Assembly (NCBI GenBank): GCA_036768485.1
Contig: JAVLUZ010000154.1
Coordinates: 47,415,786 to 47,479,785 of the forward strand
Reading direction: 5' to 3'
DNA: 64,000 bases
Origin: Mermis nigrescens
Lineage: Eukaryota; Nematoda; Enoplea; Mermithida; Mermithidae
Numbering within the stretch: the stretch's first letter is position 1; the number at the start of each line of letters is the position of its first letter. The position numbers were made by a program, and so were the translations under genes. The notes under the pieces were generated by a model, which saw only the letters and a list, made by a program, of their open reading frames with translations, was not told where the DNA came from and did no database searches. This document shows positions 50,653-61,720 of this stretch, piece by piece.

Positions 50653-52083
50653 GTTAGGAGCCTTCGACCTAAGCAGCCTCTGGTTATTGCGCATGTGTGC
50701 CGATAGCTTAGGTATCAACCAGCCGCAATCAGTTTAATGCATAATCAGTCTAAATGTATCGAAAAATTCACAAAAATTTATATGTATCATACATTTAAAT
50801 AAAGATCTATTTTGCGCCCTGTTTACTAAGAACCGTACACGTACAAATCATATTTTTTTCCATTTATCCTTTTAAATTAATGAAAACTAAGTTCTTCAGA
50901 ACGTTTTTTGACTTCTGATCTATTCCATCGGTGAATTATGAAAAACGCTGAAGAATATTTGCAGTATTTGTATATAGTGTGATGAAAAATGGTTTAAAAT
51001 TCGCCATCGTTTATCAAAAAGCGGTCCGATTTTTTTACATTTTTTGTCTCTGGCTCAATACGTGAACGAGATTGAATTTGAGAAAATTTGTATATATAAC
51101 CGAAGTTGATATGAGATATGGCCGAACAGAAGTTGGTATGAGAGATACGTATGTATGGCCGAGCAATTTTTGGTACTTAAAATAGTGCAATTTTGTACTT
51201 CAGTGCGTTGTGGCTTCAGCAAAAAGAACTATGTCGTTCAAAATACGTGATTTTCAAATAGGCAAAATGTCCGCTAGTCATTTAAAAAAGATTATTTTAA
51301 AATACTCATTATTCGTAGTTATGATTATAAATGCAATGTCAATAAAATTTCGAGAGATGGGTCAATTTTTCGAACTTTGAGCTTTATATTTCAAACAAAA
51401 AATGAGTTTTTCGCAAAACGGTTTACACCGTGATAATCAGCATTAAAAACTGTACATGTCAAAATGAGGGGGTGTTAAGTTTTGACATGTCTCGCTCACT
51501 ACGGCGATTTTTACAGACATTAACTCTTAAATTAATATATATTTTTAATTTAATTATTACAAATTATTCAATTATTATTGATACATATTTTATTGTTATC
51601 AATTTCATTTAATTATTATTCGACGTGTGCTAAAATCACACACTGATTTAAGAATGGCAACATGATATATCAAATACAAATATGCTAAACAGACATGCGA
51701 AACGACGTCGTAAGTAAAGTTGATTTTGGTAGCGTTTTCGTTTAAAACTGAAAAGACTCACCTTTATTCTGAACTAGAAAAGATGATCCTTGACAAAGTA
51801 TGTACTTAAAAAACACAAAGAGGAAAATTAAATAAGTTATTTCATGACAAATAATAAATTAATATTAAATTAATAAAACATGGGATAAAACACGATCCCC
51901 ATAAGCATGAGTGATAACCAAATTCTGTGGGTCAAAAAAATTTCAAAGGCCAGCAAAAAAGACAAAAAATAGGTTAGAGAGGGAACACGATTTTTCGACA
52001 TTCAAAAGCTTGTCCGCGGGGTTTTCCGAATTCTATAAGTCCAATCAATCCCTTATCGCGATTTTGGGAAGGAATCATACATG

Positions 52084-52315
52084 CATACATGTAAGGGCTA
52101 GAAATTTCGGGAGGGGGTCACCGGTTATTTCTAGGGGAAGGGGTAAATGACCTCGAATTTTTGGTCAAAAACTACCACAAAACACCTAAAAACAGCCTAA
52201 AAATTTATTTTTTTCCCAAAAATCGGGGGGAGGGGTCAAAAATTTTCTGGCTTTGAGGGGATGGGGGGACGACCAACTTTGAGTAGAGATCCCCCAACCC
52301 ACTTTTACATACTTT
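52084..52315 (-). repeat. family G copy
   Basis: CATACATGTAAGGGCTAG, TTTCGGGAGGGGGTC and GATCCCCCAACCC. About 280 bp downstream of the 52598-52866 exon, within its presumed first intron. Confidence 0.6.
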
Positions 52316-52597
52316 GTTAGGATAAGAAGTTTTCTCGGAAGTGAATGAAACCCTTATATCCTGTAGAGCAGAGTCTAGATTTTAATGGGTAAGGGTTGGG
52401 TCCGCAAATATTAAAGATAAAAAAGACCGAAAAATTGATGATATGGGGCAAGCGCAAGGACCCATTTTTTATTTCTATCCGCTGACATTAAAAAACCGTT
52501 AAAAGATTGCAATGCTGGGGGTCTGCAGGGTTTTTCCATTCTCGTGAAGGAATCCTAATTACCCTCCTCAAAACTCAAGTGTGACAGTCACACTTAC

Positions 52598-52866
52598 AGC
52601 ATTGCAGGATGTTGAAAATGCGATTTTCCGCTCAGCTTTTGACTAAAAGGCGACATGACCGCATCAGTGGGGCTCTGAAACATATTCTTAAACCTTTTAG
52701 CTCGAACAACAGCCGGAGTCACATTCGAAGTGGACGTGGAAGCTTCATCGTCGTTTACTTTTTCTGCCGGCTTACGAAACGTGCTATCATCCTCTTTCGG
52801 CTTTTCAATCGTTAAATTTTCACACGCTCTCAATTTTGTTTTAGACCTCGTTTCAACTTCGGCCAT
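52598..52866 (-). CDS. first coding exon of an unidentified gene
   Basis: Minus-strand exon from ATG at 52866 to a strong donor ATGCT|GTAAGTG at 52597. It gives 89 codons plus two bases: MAEVETRSKTKLRACENL, a Lys/Asp/Glu-rich disordered stretch, a Ser/Thr run (DDEASTSTSNVTPAVV), then RAKRFKNMFQSPTDAVMSPF and SQKLSGKSHFQH. The SPT and MSPF sites look like proline-directed phosphorylation sites, and the composition suggests a nuclear or cell-cycle protein, but I do not recognise the family. Without splicing it would end three residues later. No second exon was found. A family B MITE starts 85 bp upstream of the ATG, so promoter or 5' UTR sequence is probably transposon-derived. Confidence 0.6.
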
Positions 52867-52950
52867 TATCTTTCTTCTTATACCTTTGTTAAATAACGTC
52901 CTACAATATTTTCACGTAAGCCTAAAGTAAGCACTTAAAAATCCGCTGAC

Positions 52951-53323
52951 CACACATGATCTTGAGGGTTTGAGGGTTTCTTTTCCCCCAAATTTTTCAC
53001 TCCCCAGAAGTTTTTTCATCCCAGCCTAGAATTTGCGATTTTTCCGAAGTTTCAAAAATTTTCCTACAATTCGCAGAAAAGGTGCTTTCTTTAAGCGTTT
53101 TTAGCTATCTATTTGCTCAAAATGCCGAATTTTCGGCGCTTCGCGCCATATACTGATGGTTTAGCTATATGTTGTTTAAATTTAAGTATTCTACTTTTTG
53201 ATTTTTTTGTTTTTATGCTGTAACTAGACAGAGCGATGTTTTTGACGCGTACCCACGGTTTTTAGGCCCAAAAGATGCACTCTAAAATTCCATCCCCCTG
53301 AATAACCATGCTGTGCATGTCTG
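52951..53323 (+). mobile_element. family B MITE upstream of the 52866 start codon
   Basis: CACACATGATCTTGAGGG to GCTGTGCATGTCTG, flanks CCGCTGAC and CCGCTAAA (6 of 8). Contains GGCGCTTCGCGCC. Confidence 0.8.
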
Positions 53324-53713
53324 CCGCTAAAAACAAATTCAGACAGAAATTGAATTGAACGAATTAAGATAGATTATTAAAAAGAATAAGAAATCCAAAA
53401 CGAGGATAGAAATTTAGCGAGTAATCGAATGCAAATGTCAGCTAATCTTCCATGCACACCATACGGAACAATATTGACTCAAAACATATAGGCACCTATA
53501 AAAACACAAAATGACTTTTTTGAGTAAGATTTAATAAAAGCTCGCTATTTTTACGATTAAAAAATATAAGAACTAAATTCAGTGACAGCGAGTTTTGTCA
53601 TAAAGAGATTGTTTTAACCTGCGTTGAGTCGGACACGCTTGTATGTGTGCGTATGGTGGGGGGCAATTCGTTCACTAACATACGAGTTATTGGATAGCTT
53701 TAGGGGTTTAATC

Positions 53714-54600
53714 CACCGTTTTTCTTTTTCCCAGCGATTTGGTTGACATTATAGACCGAACTCAAAATTTTTTTCCACTTTTTCCGACTTTTTTCCACGT
53801 TTTTTGGGAGGTCTAAAAACGTTTAAAATAGAGCTCCTGTGTTGAAAAATCAGTGTTTTTTAAGTAGAAAATTTTATGTACACATGCAATAGCGGTGATT
53901 GATGCACTTTTTGTATAAAAATTTCGCGCTCTACAAGAAATATCACAATCAGTATACGTTATTTATGTTGAAACTTGAATTTCCTTCCTTCAATAAAGCA
54001 TTTTAGCCAATTCTGAAGTCGTTTTTGACAATTAAAACTATAATTTATCAAATGGCGCGAAGCGCCAGAAAATTTTGAAATTTTAGCTGTCTAACTCTAA
54101 ATCATTTTTGCATTACAAAAACTGTGCAGAAGGTAAGGATTTTCAATCGTAGTAGAGTTCCAGGACTAGATTATCGATAAAAATGCTGCAATTGGCGCCG
54201 CGCGGCTTAAACATCAATAACAAGTAAGAATTAAATCAATTCGGCGCGAAGCGCCGAAAAATTTTTGTAGTTTCACTTCTCTAAAACGCATTTTTGCATT
54301 ACAAAAACTAACTGAATCCGTGCAGAAGATGAGGATTTTCAATCGTGGTGAAGTTCTAGACCAGATTGTCGATAAAAATGCTGCAATTGGCGCGGCGGCG
54401 CGGCTCAAGGATTCATAATAAGTAAGAATTAAATCAATTCGGCGTGAAGCGCCGAAAAATTTTTGAAGTTTTAACTCTCTAAAACGCATTTTTAAGATTA
54501 CAAAAATTTTCCACAAATGCCAACCAAGCTCAAAAATTTTTTCCATTTCCCAAAATTTTGGTTGACAAATAGACCAAAAAGTGGAATAAAAAAAACGGTG
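53714..54600 (+). mobile_element. family K element with subrepeats
   Basis: CACCGTTTTTCTTTTTCCCAG to AAAAAAAACGGTG. About three internal units of roughly 190 bp, each beginning with GGCGCGAAGCGCC or a variant (54054, 54240, 54438). Confidence 0.75.
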
Positions 54601-54605
54601 GTTTC

Positions 54606-54735
54606 CAGTGTTGCCAGGTCCCAAAATTCAGATTCTCCTGCACAGAGGTAAAATTGGGGAAAAATTCTCCTGCAATTCTCCTGAAAATATTTTGATTCTC
54701 CTGAAAATTCTCCTGGCTCATATTTTGCAGGAAAG
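54606..54735 (+). repeat. family J-like end with ATTCTCCTGAAA units
   Basis: CAGTGTTGCCAGGTCCC, a hAT-like end similar to family J, followed by repeated TTCTCCTGMAA units. Similar units recur at 57850-58005, so this may be one element split by about 3 kb of insertions. Confidence 0.5.
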
Positions 54736-55288
54736 GTTGTACAGCAGATCTACAACTGTATGTACACATGCATATCAAGCATGCTCAGGCCAATTTACCT
54801 TGGTTCACCCAACTATTTTATTCTGATCTCTTGCCTGTTAATCCTAAGGACACTCAAGGCTAAATAATGAACATTAATTCTCTCACAAAAAGCTCATGGA
54901 GCATATCTGCATTACACTGGCAGATGTAAAAATAATGGATGACTAATGCTGCACCACAAAGTATAACATTTTATTCAACATCAACAGCTGACAAACATTC
55001 AATAACAGATTCCTGATCTTCATCAGGATATACTGCTCAAGGGCCTAAGCTAAAGAGGTCGCATTGTTTACAATACACATTATTCGAAAAAACAGTTTCT
55101 GTGCTTAAAACAGTGACCGCCAATTTTCAGTTGTACTTACATCATCAAATATTTCTGAAAAGAGCCCTGTTTGCAATGTCTTTTGAAAAAATAAATAATA
55201 CTTTATTACTAATTGTATGTACTTCAGTAGCAAGCAAATCCTTACGTTTTGAAATACATCATATAAATGTTTATAGGCGCTTTGCAAA

Positions 55289-56311
55289 CACCGTTTTTTC
55301 CCAGCGATTTGGTGGACATTATAGACCAAAACCAAAATTTTTTCCACTTTTTCCGACTTTTTTCCACATTTTTTGGGAGGTCTAAAAACGTTCAAAATAG
55401 AGCACCCGTATTGAAAAATCAGTTTTTACGTGGAAAATTTTATGTACACATGCAATAGCGGTGTTTGATGCACTTTTTGTATAAAAATTTCGCGCTCTAC
55501 AAGAATATCACAATCAGTAACGTTGTTTATGTTGAAAATTAATTTCCTTCCTTCAGTAAAGCATTTTAGCCAATTCTGAAGTCGTTTTTGACAATTAAAA
55601 TTATAATTTATCAAATGGCGCGAAGCGCTAGAAAATTTTGAAACTTTAGCTCAAAAACTGTGCAGAAGGTAAGGATTTTCAATCGTAGTGGAGTTCTAGG
55701 ACCAGATTATCGATAAAAATGCTGCAATTGGCGCCGCGCGGCTCAAACATCAATAACAAGTAAGAATTGAATCAATTCGGCGCGAAGCGCCGAAAATTTT
55801 TTGTAGTTTCACCTCTCTGAAACGCATTTTTGCATTGAAAAACTAACTGAATCCGTGCAGAAAATAAGGATTTTCAATCGTAGTAAAGTTCTAGATCAAA
55901 TTGTCGATGAAAATGCTGCAGTTGACGCGGCGCGGCTCAAATATTAAAAACAAAAAAGAATTAAATCAATTCGGCGCGAAGCGCCGAAAAATTTTTGTAG
56001 TTTTACTTCTCTAAAACGCATTTTTGCATTACAAAAACTAACCGAATCCATGCAGAAGATAAGGATTTTCAATCGTAGTGAAGTTCTAGACCAGATTGTC
56101 GATAAAAATGCTGCAATTGGCGCGGGCGCGGCTTAAGGATTACTAATAAGTAAGAATTTAATCAATTCGGAAAAATTTTTGAAGTTTTAACTCTCTAAAA
56201 AGCATTTTTAACATTACAAAAAGTTTCCACAAATGCAAACCAAGCCCAAAAATTTTTTCCATTTCCCAAAATTTTGGTTGACAAATAGACCAAAAAGTGG
56301 AAAAAACGGTG
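55289..56311 (+). mobile_element. family K element, complete
   Basis: 1023 bp, CACCGTTTTTTCCCAGCG to GTGGAAAAAACGGTG, flanks TTTGCAAA (55281-55288) and TTTGCAAT (56312-56319), 7 of 8. Four internal units near 55615, 55778, 55970 and 56165. Confidence 0.85.
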
Positions 56312-56394
56312 TTTGCAATCGTCTATGAAACTGATAAAAACAATTAGACGGTGTGTAAAGCTATGTATTTCTGCACTTCGTGATATTAAGTGAA

Positions 56395-56416
56395 TAAATA
56401 AATGAATGAATGAATG
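56395..56416 (+). repeat. (AATG)n microsatellite
   Basis: AATAAATAAATGAATGAATG and one further unit. It could be the tail of a lost LINE, but no coding remnant precedes it. Confidence 0.7.
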
Positions 56417-56464
56417 ATTTACTACGGAAGCACGAAACTTATTTGGATATAGTTATAACTTACT

Positions 56465-57736
56465 GGCAGTAATTATTTGCAGTCAACTGCAGGCAATATA
56501 GCACACAATGTAAAATTATATGCAGTCAAAAATCAGCGGCCTAGACTGCAGGCAATCTAGCACACAATGTAAAATTATATGCAGTCAAAAACCAGCGGCC
56601 TAGACTGTAGGCAATCTAGCACACAATGTAAAATTATATGCAGTCAAAAACCAGCGGCCTAGACTGCAGGCAATCTAGCACACAATGTAAAATTATATGC
56701 AGTCAAAAACCAGCGGCCTAGACTGCAGGCAATCTAGCACACAATGTAAAATTATATGCAGTCAAAAACCAGCGGCCTTGACTGAAGGCAATATACACAC
56801 AACGTAAAATTATATGCAGTCAAAAACCAGCGGCCTAGACTGCAGGCAATATAGCACACAATGTGATATTATATGCAGTCAAAAACCAGCGGCCTAGACT
56901 GCAGGCAATATAGCACACAATGTGATATTATATGCAGTCAAGCTGAATGCTCACTGATATGGGGAGCTGGCGCTTCGCTCGCATTTCAACCTGTAGTAGA
57001 TGGTTTTAGAAGGCACTTTTATGTGAAATGGTCTGGCAGATTTACTTTCTCACTGGGGAATGTTTTTTTCGAGCTGCATGGGCAGCAGCTTCAATAGCTG
57101 CCCTGTGCTCATTCGCCCGTTAGCGCATTTTGATGAGCCAGCGTAAGCTCTGGTCCTACGTGATAGATATTGAGTATCTGTTGCTGTTCTTCTTGTCCCC
57201 ATTCTGACAGCTATTCAATATCTATCTTGTAGGACCAGAGCTTACGCTGGCCCATGAAAATGCGCTAACGGGCGACTGGGCAGCTATTGAAGCTGCTACC
57301 CATGCAGCGCAAAAAACATTCCCCAGTGAGGAAGTAATTCTGCCAGACCATTTCGAATAAAAGTGTCTTTTAAAACCATCTACTACACGTTGAAATGCTA
57401 GTGAAGCGCCAGCTCCCCATATCAATAAGCATTCAGCTTGACTGCATATAATATCACATTTTGTGCGATATTGCCTGCAGTCTAGGCCGCTGGTTTTGAC
57501 TGCATATAATATCACATTGTGTGCTATATTGCCTGCAGTCTAGGCCGCTGGTTTTCGACTGCATATAATTTTACGTTGTGTGCTAGATTGCCTGCAGTCT
57601 AGGCCGCTGGTTTTTGACTGCATATATTTTTACATTGTGTGCTAGATTGCCTGCAGTTAGGCCGCTGGTTTTTGACTGCATTTAATTTCACATTGTAAGC
57701 TATATTGCCTGCAGTTGACTGCAAATAATTACTGCC
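56465..57736. mobile_element. foldback element with tandem-repeat arms
   Basis: GGCAGTAATTATTTGCAGTC to GCAAATAATTACTGCC, flanked by TTACT on both sides. The left arm has about seven 59-bp units (CTGCAGGCAATCTAGCACAC...AACCAGCGGCCTAGA); the right arm has about four in inverse orientation. The inner arms (about 56940-57170 and 57210-57440) are also inverse copies, leaving a loop of only about 35 bp near 57177-57210. Resembles Drosophila FB elements in architecture. Confidence 0.9.
57232..57360 (+). pseudogene. possible captured coding fragment in the foldback arm
   Basis: Open frame GPELTLAHENALTGDWAAIE then AATHAAQKTFPSEEVILPDH and FE with TAA. The inverse copy in the left arm carries stops. 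The composition looks protein-like, but I do not recognise it. Confidence 0.25.
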
Positions 57737-57849
57737 TTACTTAACACTTAGGTCTTAGCTATGAACGAAATAAAGTCTTAATGTGAAGCAACTAACTAAC
57801 CACAGTAAGTACAGTAAGGAGGTAATGTATGATAATCATTATAACTTGC

Positions 57850-58005
57850 TGTTTAAGTTTTGAAAATTCTCCTGAATTCTCCTAGATTTTCAGGATTCTC
57901 CTGAATTCTCCTGACATTTTAAAATTCTCCTGCATTCTCCTGCATGTTTACAACTTCTCCTGAAATTTCTCCTGAAAAGCCCATTCTCCTGCTCCTGCTC
58001 CTGAA
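57850..58005 (+). repeat. degenerate ATTCTCCTGAAA repeat
   Basis: About a dozen TTCTCCTGA units with variable spacers, ending in CTCCTGCTCCTGCTCCTG. Matches the motif at 54630-54735. Confidence 0.8.
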
Positions 58006-58292
58006 AATTATCCCAATAATCGGAAATCGGAATTCGGAATGCCCGCATCCAGTACAGTATTCACATTATTCAAATTATTTAAGCAAACGTACTTACATAC
58101 TTATCGATGTTTTGATGAAATAGCCAGCATTGCAGCGGATATTGCATGCCAGTGCGAGGCTTTCTATAGTCTGTTCCATTCCAAACGGCCCACTTTCGTT
58201 TGCCTACTTAAAAATCTTACGACCGTATTAATTTGTATGACGCGCTTTGCTTAACGGGTGGCGCATATGAACTATTGCAGCGACCTAAACCC

Positions 58293-58521
58293 TATAATCC
58301 GTTTCATTTAACTTTCAGGTTATTAAAAAAGTTTAAAGTGCCTACAAAAGTGGTTTAAACTAACTGTATAATTGTGATATTCTACAGTATATCGAGTTAT
58401 GGTGAGTCGCTTGCTATTGCCAAACCGCATCACTGCATCAAAAGTTAAAACCACTTTTGTAGCCTCATTCATTCAGAATAAATTTTAAAGAAGACCGTCA
58501 AGTTAAATGAAACAGACTATA
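58293..58521. mobile_element. family P MITE
   Basis: TATAATCCGTTTCATTTAAC and GTTAAATGAAACAGACTATA form 20-bp inverted ends, with internal inverted ACAAAAGTGGTTTAAAC / AAAACCACTTTTGTAG. The TATA ends would fit a TA target site (Tc1/mariner type), but this is uncertain. Confidence 0.65.
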
Positions 58522-59325
58522 AATATTCTGTTACAGCAATTAGACCGCAGTCCATCATTTCACGATACCCATACAGATATGAATAAGAATAATGAATCGA
58601 TGGCATATTGTAACTGCGAGAGTTACACGATAGGCGAACTTGCCTTAGCAGTTCGCGATAGCCATAACATAGCCAATACTAGTAGCTATCTACGATAGTG
58701 CACTGTGGGCTATGCCTCCGGTCTTCCCATTATTTCCCCAATTTTCAAAAATAAAAAACATTTAGATACTTGTCCGGTAGCATAGAATTAAGTGTATGAT
58801 AATAGTAATTGTTTCATGCATACCGCTTATGTTAATCGAGAACATTCGATCTGAGATAAAAGTGAATCAGTATTACATTAATTTGATCTTCGTTTATTTT
58901 ACTGTAATGGTCCTTGAGGCCAGTGTACTTAGAGTTTCTTGTGAGTTGTGTTGTTGGCAATCTAGTTGGCCATAGTACGTGTGTTTAATCCGTACGTTTT
59001 CGTTTTTCTTTTTGCCTTATTTTGTTGTCCGGCTATAGGCCGTGGATTCTTCGTTCGAAATAAAATAGAGAAAAACCTACCCAGGGGTTTTCGGATATAC
59101 CGAGGGTTAGGTCTGCCACTCCTACGTCGAGGATTGCAACTCATCTGAGTGGACGGATAAGTAAATCCCATATGTTTACTTATGCTATTTGGAAATCTTA
59201 ATTTATTTCTCAAGCCAAAAATTGTTCAAAAATATTATCTAATTTTTAAAGATGATTGATCAGGCTAGAGCTCGTTGTTGTTGTTTTCATAGTCTATTGT
59301 GCTATGCGTATTAGGAACCAAAAAC
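58522..59325. other. no recognised feature
   Basis: Contains a 60-codon plus frame at 58966-59148 with a hydrophobic start (FVFLFALFCC), but it begins at TTG right after a stop and overlaps a similar-length minus frame, so it is not called. Confidence 0.4.
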
Positions 59326-59610
59326 CTTTCTGAACAAGGCACTGATTTGGAAAATAAGTTAAATATTCAACTTGAGCTTGAGATAGGTCAACTGACCTCC
59401 GCGGCAAATACCGAGACTAGGTAAGGTAGCCTTAGGTCTTAGGGCGTAGCTGCTGAGATCACCCGACAAGAAGCAGCCAGCAATATTAGGGCTGAGGGGA
59501 TCGAAGCTGTAAGGTCTCTAAGGGTCCAAAGATCGAAAGCTATCCAGGGCTGCGCGATCGGGGCCAGCACTAAGCGTAGACTTAAGTACCTACGTACCTA
59601 GGTAAATCTC
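59326..59610 (+). pseudogene. decayed helix-rich ORF of unknown origin
   Basis: One frame reads GTDLENKLNIQLELEIGQLT, SAANTETR-stop, then GVAAEITRQEAASNIRAEGI and EAVRSLRVQRSKAIQGCAIG with only two internal stops. GC-richer than its flanks. Heptad-like charge suggests a coiled coil. No family recognised; possibly an old mobile-element structural protein. Confidence 0.3.
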
Positions 59611-59699
59611 GAAGGTAATGTTAGGCCGGTCTGTCGCTCTTGTAGACGCAGGCCCCTACATTTACAATATGTACATAGAAAATTTTATAGCTCGTTTCA

Positions 59700-59935
59700 A
59701 TTAAATTTGCGCTTTTTGAAAAAATTTAAATGCCTAATTTTCTGAGAAAATGAAGCTAAATGAAGGTCAAAAATGGATTAAAATCGAAAATATTCTCCAT
59801 AGTGCTTGAAATTGACCAGAAACTGTGGAATACGCCATTTCAGCATTTAAACTTGTACAAATACTTGGTCATTTTACTTCACAGCAGCTCAATTTGACTA
59901 CCCCAGCCAGATCGGCCATACTGAATATCTATGAT
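59700..59935 (+). repeat. family F copy
   Basis: AGTGCTTGAAATTGACCAG, TTTCAGCATTTAAACTTG and AGATCGGCCATACTGAATATC. Confidence 0.55.
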
Positions 59936-59937
59936 CG

Positions 59938-60165
59938 ATAGTCTGTTTCGAGGTTTGCTTCTGAATTTAATCCGCATGAATTAGGCTACAAAAGTTGTTT
60001 AAAATTTTGATGCAGTAATGCGACTAAGCGATGGAAAACGTCTTATGTAAATTGGGTAGGTACTCTAGAACATCACAATAATGATGTTAGTTTAAAACAC
60101 TTTTGTAGACACCTAAAACTTTTTCAAAAACTTCAAAGTTAAATGAAACAGAGAAACAGACTATA
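59938..60165. mobile_element. family P MITE
   Basis: GATAGTCTGTTTCGAGG to GTTAAATGAAACAGAG-AAACAGACTATAG. Internal CTACAAAAGTTGTTTAAAA / TTTAAAACACTTTTGTAG inverted repeat as in the other P copy. Confidence 0.6.
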
Positions 60166-60175
60166 GCTAGACCCC

Positions 60176-60385
60176 CAATATACAAAAACGGGAAATCTCC
60201 TGGAGAAATAAGGTGAAATGAATGGAAATCCAAAATTTTTTTAAAAAGTGATCGTAATTGACCATAACGTGTAGAATGACGTAAGTAATTTTAAGGCTAT
60301 TTCAGCATTTAAATCAGTTTTAGCGGTCATTTTGACCCAAAAATGCTCAGTAACTTCCCCCAGCTCGACCATGCTGTGGGTCTAC
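60176..60385 (+). repeat. family F copy
   Basis: CAATATACAAAAACGGGAAA, AATTGACCATAACGTGTAG and CTCGACCATGCTGTGGG. Confidence 0.55.
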
Positions 60386-60964
60386 TGTCGCACCTTATTT
60401 TTAAGTATGATGACTCAGGTATAAAAATCCGGTTATGAATGTTCCATGAAATGGAAAACCAAAGGAAGTAGCAGAGCAGGGAGTTTCAATGAGTGCAAGC
60501 TTTGAGAATTTTTCAGAAAAATCAATATTTAGACTATAACGCTCTTTTAATTGTCTCTCCCAGTGCTTGCATCTTTTATTAGACGTTAGTAAGACACGAC
60601 ATATTGCACACAAATCAAATATCTACGATCCTATTAAATGATTGAATGACAAGCGGCATTTTGAAGGTCTTGGTTGATCAACCGACGGTTGTTTTCTAAT
60701 GATTCTGAATGAAAGTTAGTAAAAGCTGATACTCGAGCATTCATTTGTTACGTTTCTGTAATATTATGTATATGGGCCGATATGAGCCTACATCCTCCCT
60801 CAGCATATATACCTACATAGGCAGCAATCAAATTCTGAAGGGGTCGATGGGGCTAAATTCCCAAAAATACCTAGCATCAACAAATTCAATTCTGGGGTCT
60901 ATCAATTTTGTGGATCCGTCAGACCCTCCTCCCTCAAGCAGGTCTGTGGTTCTCACCTTATCGG

Positions 60965-61080
60965 TGATAGGACCAAGGCCTTAGACTCGGTCTCAGCCTC
61001 GGCAGGGCTCGGCGTTTTTTGGAGCCTCGGCCTCAGCGCCGAGGACAAAGCCTAAAAGTGCCGAGGCGCAGAGGGTTAAG
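60965..61080. repeat. GC-rich CCTCGGC block
   Basis: CTCGGTCTCAGCCTCGGC and GGAGCCTCGGCCTCAGCGCC. Repeated GC-rich words like the subterminal blocks of hAT1 and hAT2, but with a different word. May be one end of a third hAT family; no partner end found. Confidence 0.4.
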
Positions 61081-61379
61081 TTATAATTTTGGCAAGTTAA
61101 TTTATCTTAAAGACTTAATCTGTTTATTGTTTACCAGTCCTCTGAAGCATCCAGGCTAAAAATAAATTGTTCACTGCAATAAATTTTGCACAAGCTATTC
61201 TTTTCACTGTTTGTAAGACATTTTGTAATAGAAAAAGCATTGCGAATAACAACGTTGCATTAACACGAATTGAACCACAGTTATTGCAGTCATTTTTGAT
61301 CTTTTGATCTTATACATTGTTTTCAACGTTTTTTCGACAGATAAAATTTACTGCATTGCTCGGCTTATATTTGGAAAGT

Positions 61380-61720
61380 TGTAAAATTGAGCTTAAAAAA
61401 TAAACACCTTGAAATTTGGCGCTCCGCGCCATACATATAATTCCTGCTCTGCTTGTCTTCAGATATGTGTTACATTGGACGTAAAAGGATAAAAACGTCA
61501 AAGACTTTTGGCGCTTTGCGCGACATGTAATTACTGTGATATTTATCTTCAGGAAGACGCGAAATTGTTCTTAAAATGGTGCACATTTCAAACGCTACTG
61601 ACGCATCATAATTACTATATTGCATTTATTCAGAAGTGAAAAAATCAGCTTAAAATGATAAAAATATCGAAAATTTTTGGCGCTCTGCTCTAGCTACAAT
61701 TCGTATATTATTTATCTTAA
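61380..61720. repeat. diverged repeat with GGCGCT..GCGCC motifs
   Basis: Three spaced units at 61418, 61510 and 61678, each TTTGGCGCTNNGCGCC-like followed by TAATT and TATTTATCTTMAG. Confidence 0.45.

Larger units (their letters stand above)
46950..51495. repeat. long inverted duplication (arms over 1 kb)
   Basis: Left arm about 46950-48500 and right arm about 49880-51495 are inverted copies by eye: TAACACCCCCTCATTTTGAC / GTCAAAATGAGGGGGTGTTA outermost, then ATTTTATTGACATT, GTACACGTACAGTTCTTAG, GCTGCTTAGATCGAAGG / CCTTCGACCTAAGCAGC, and GGGTCAACCATACATGCAC / GCGTGTATGGTTGACCC, followed by family B copies as the inner ends. Each arm has its own family C insertion at a different site. The 1.4-kb centre has a family M MITE and no recognisable ORF. 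Confidence 0.82.

Noticed and set aside
56873..57515. 74- and 97-codon frames with WGAGASLAFQ in the foldback element
   Set aside because: They are mirror copies across the palindrome and run through the 59-bp array; no recognisable domain.
58966..59148. Possible small secreted protein with a hydrophobic start
   Set aside because: Would start at TTG immediately after a stop, no ATG, and an equally long frame lies on the other strand.
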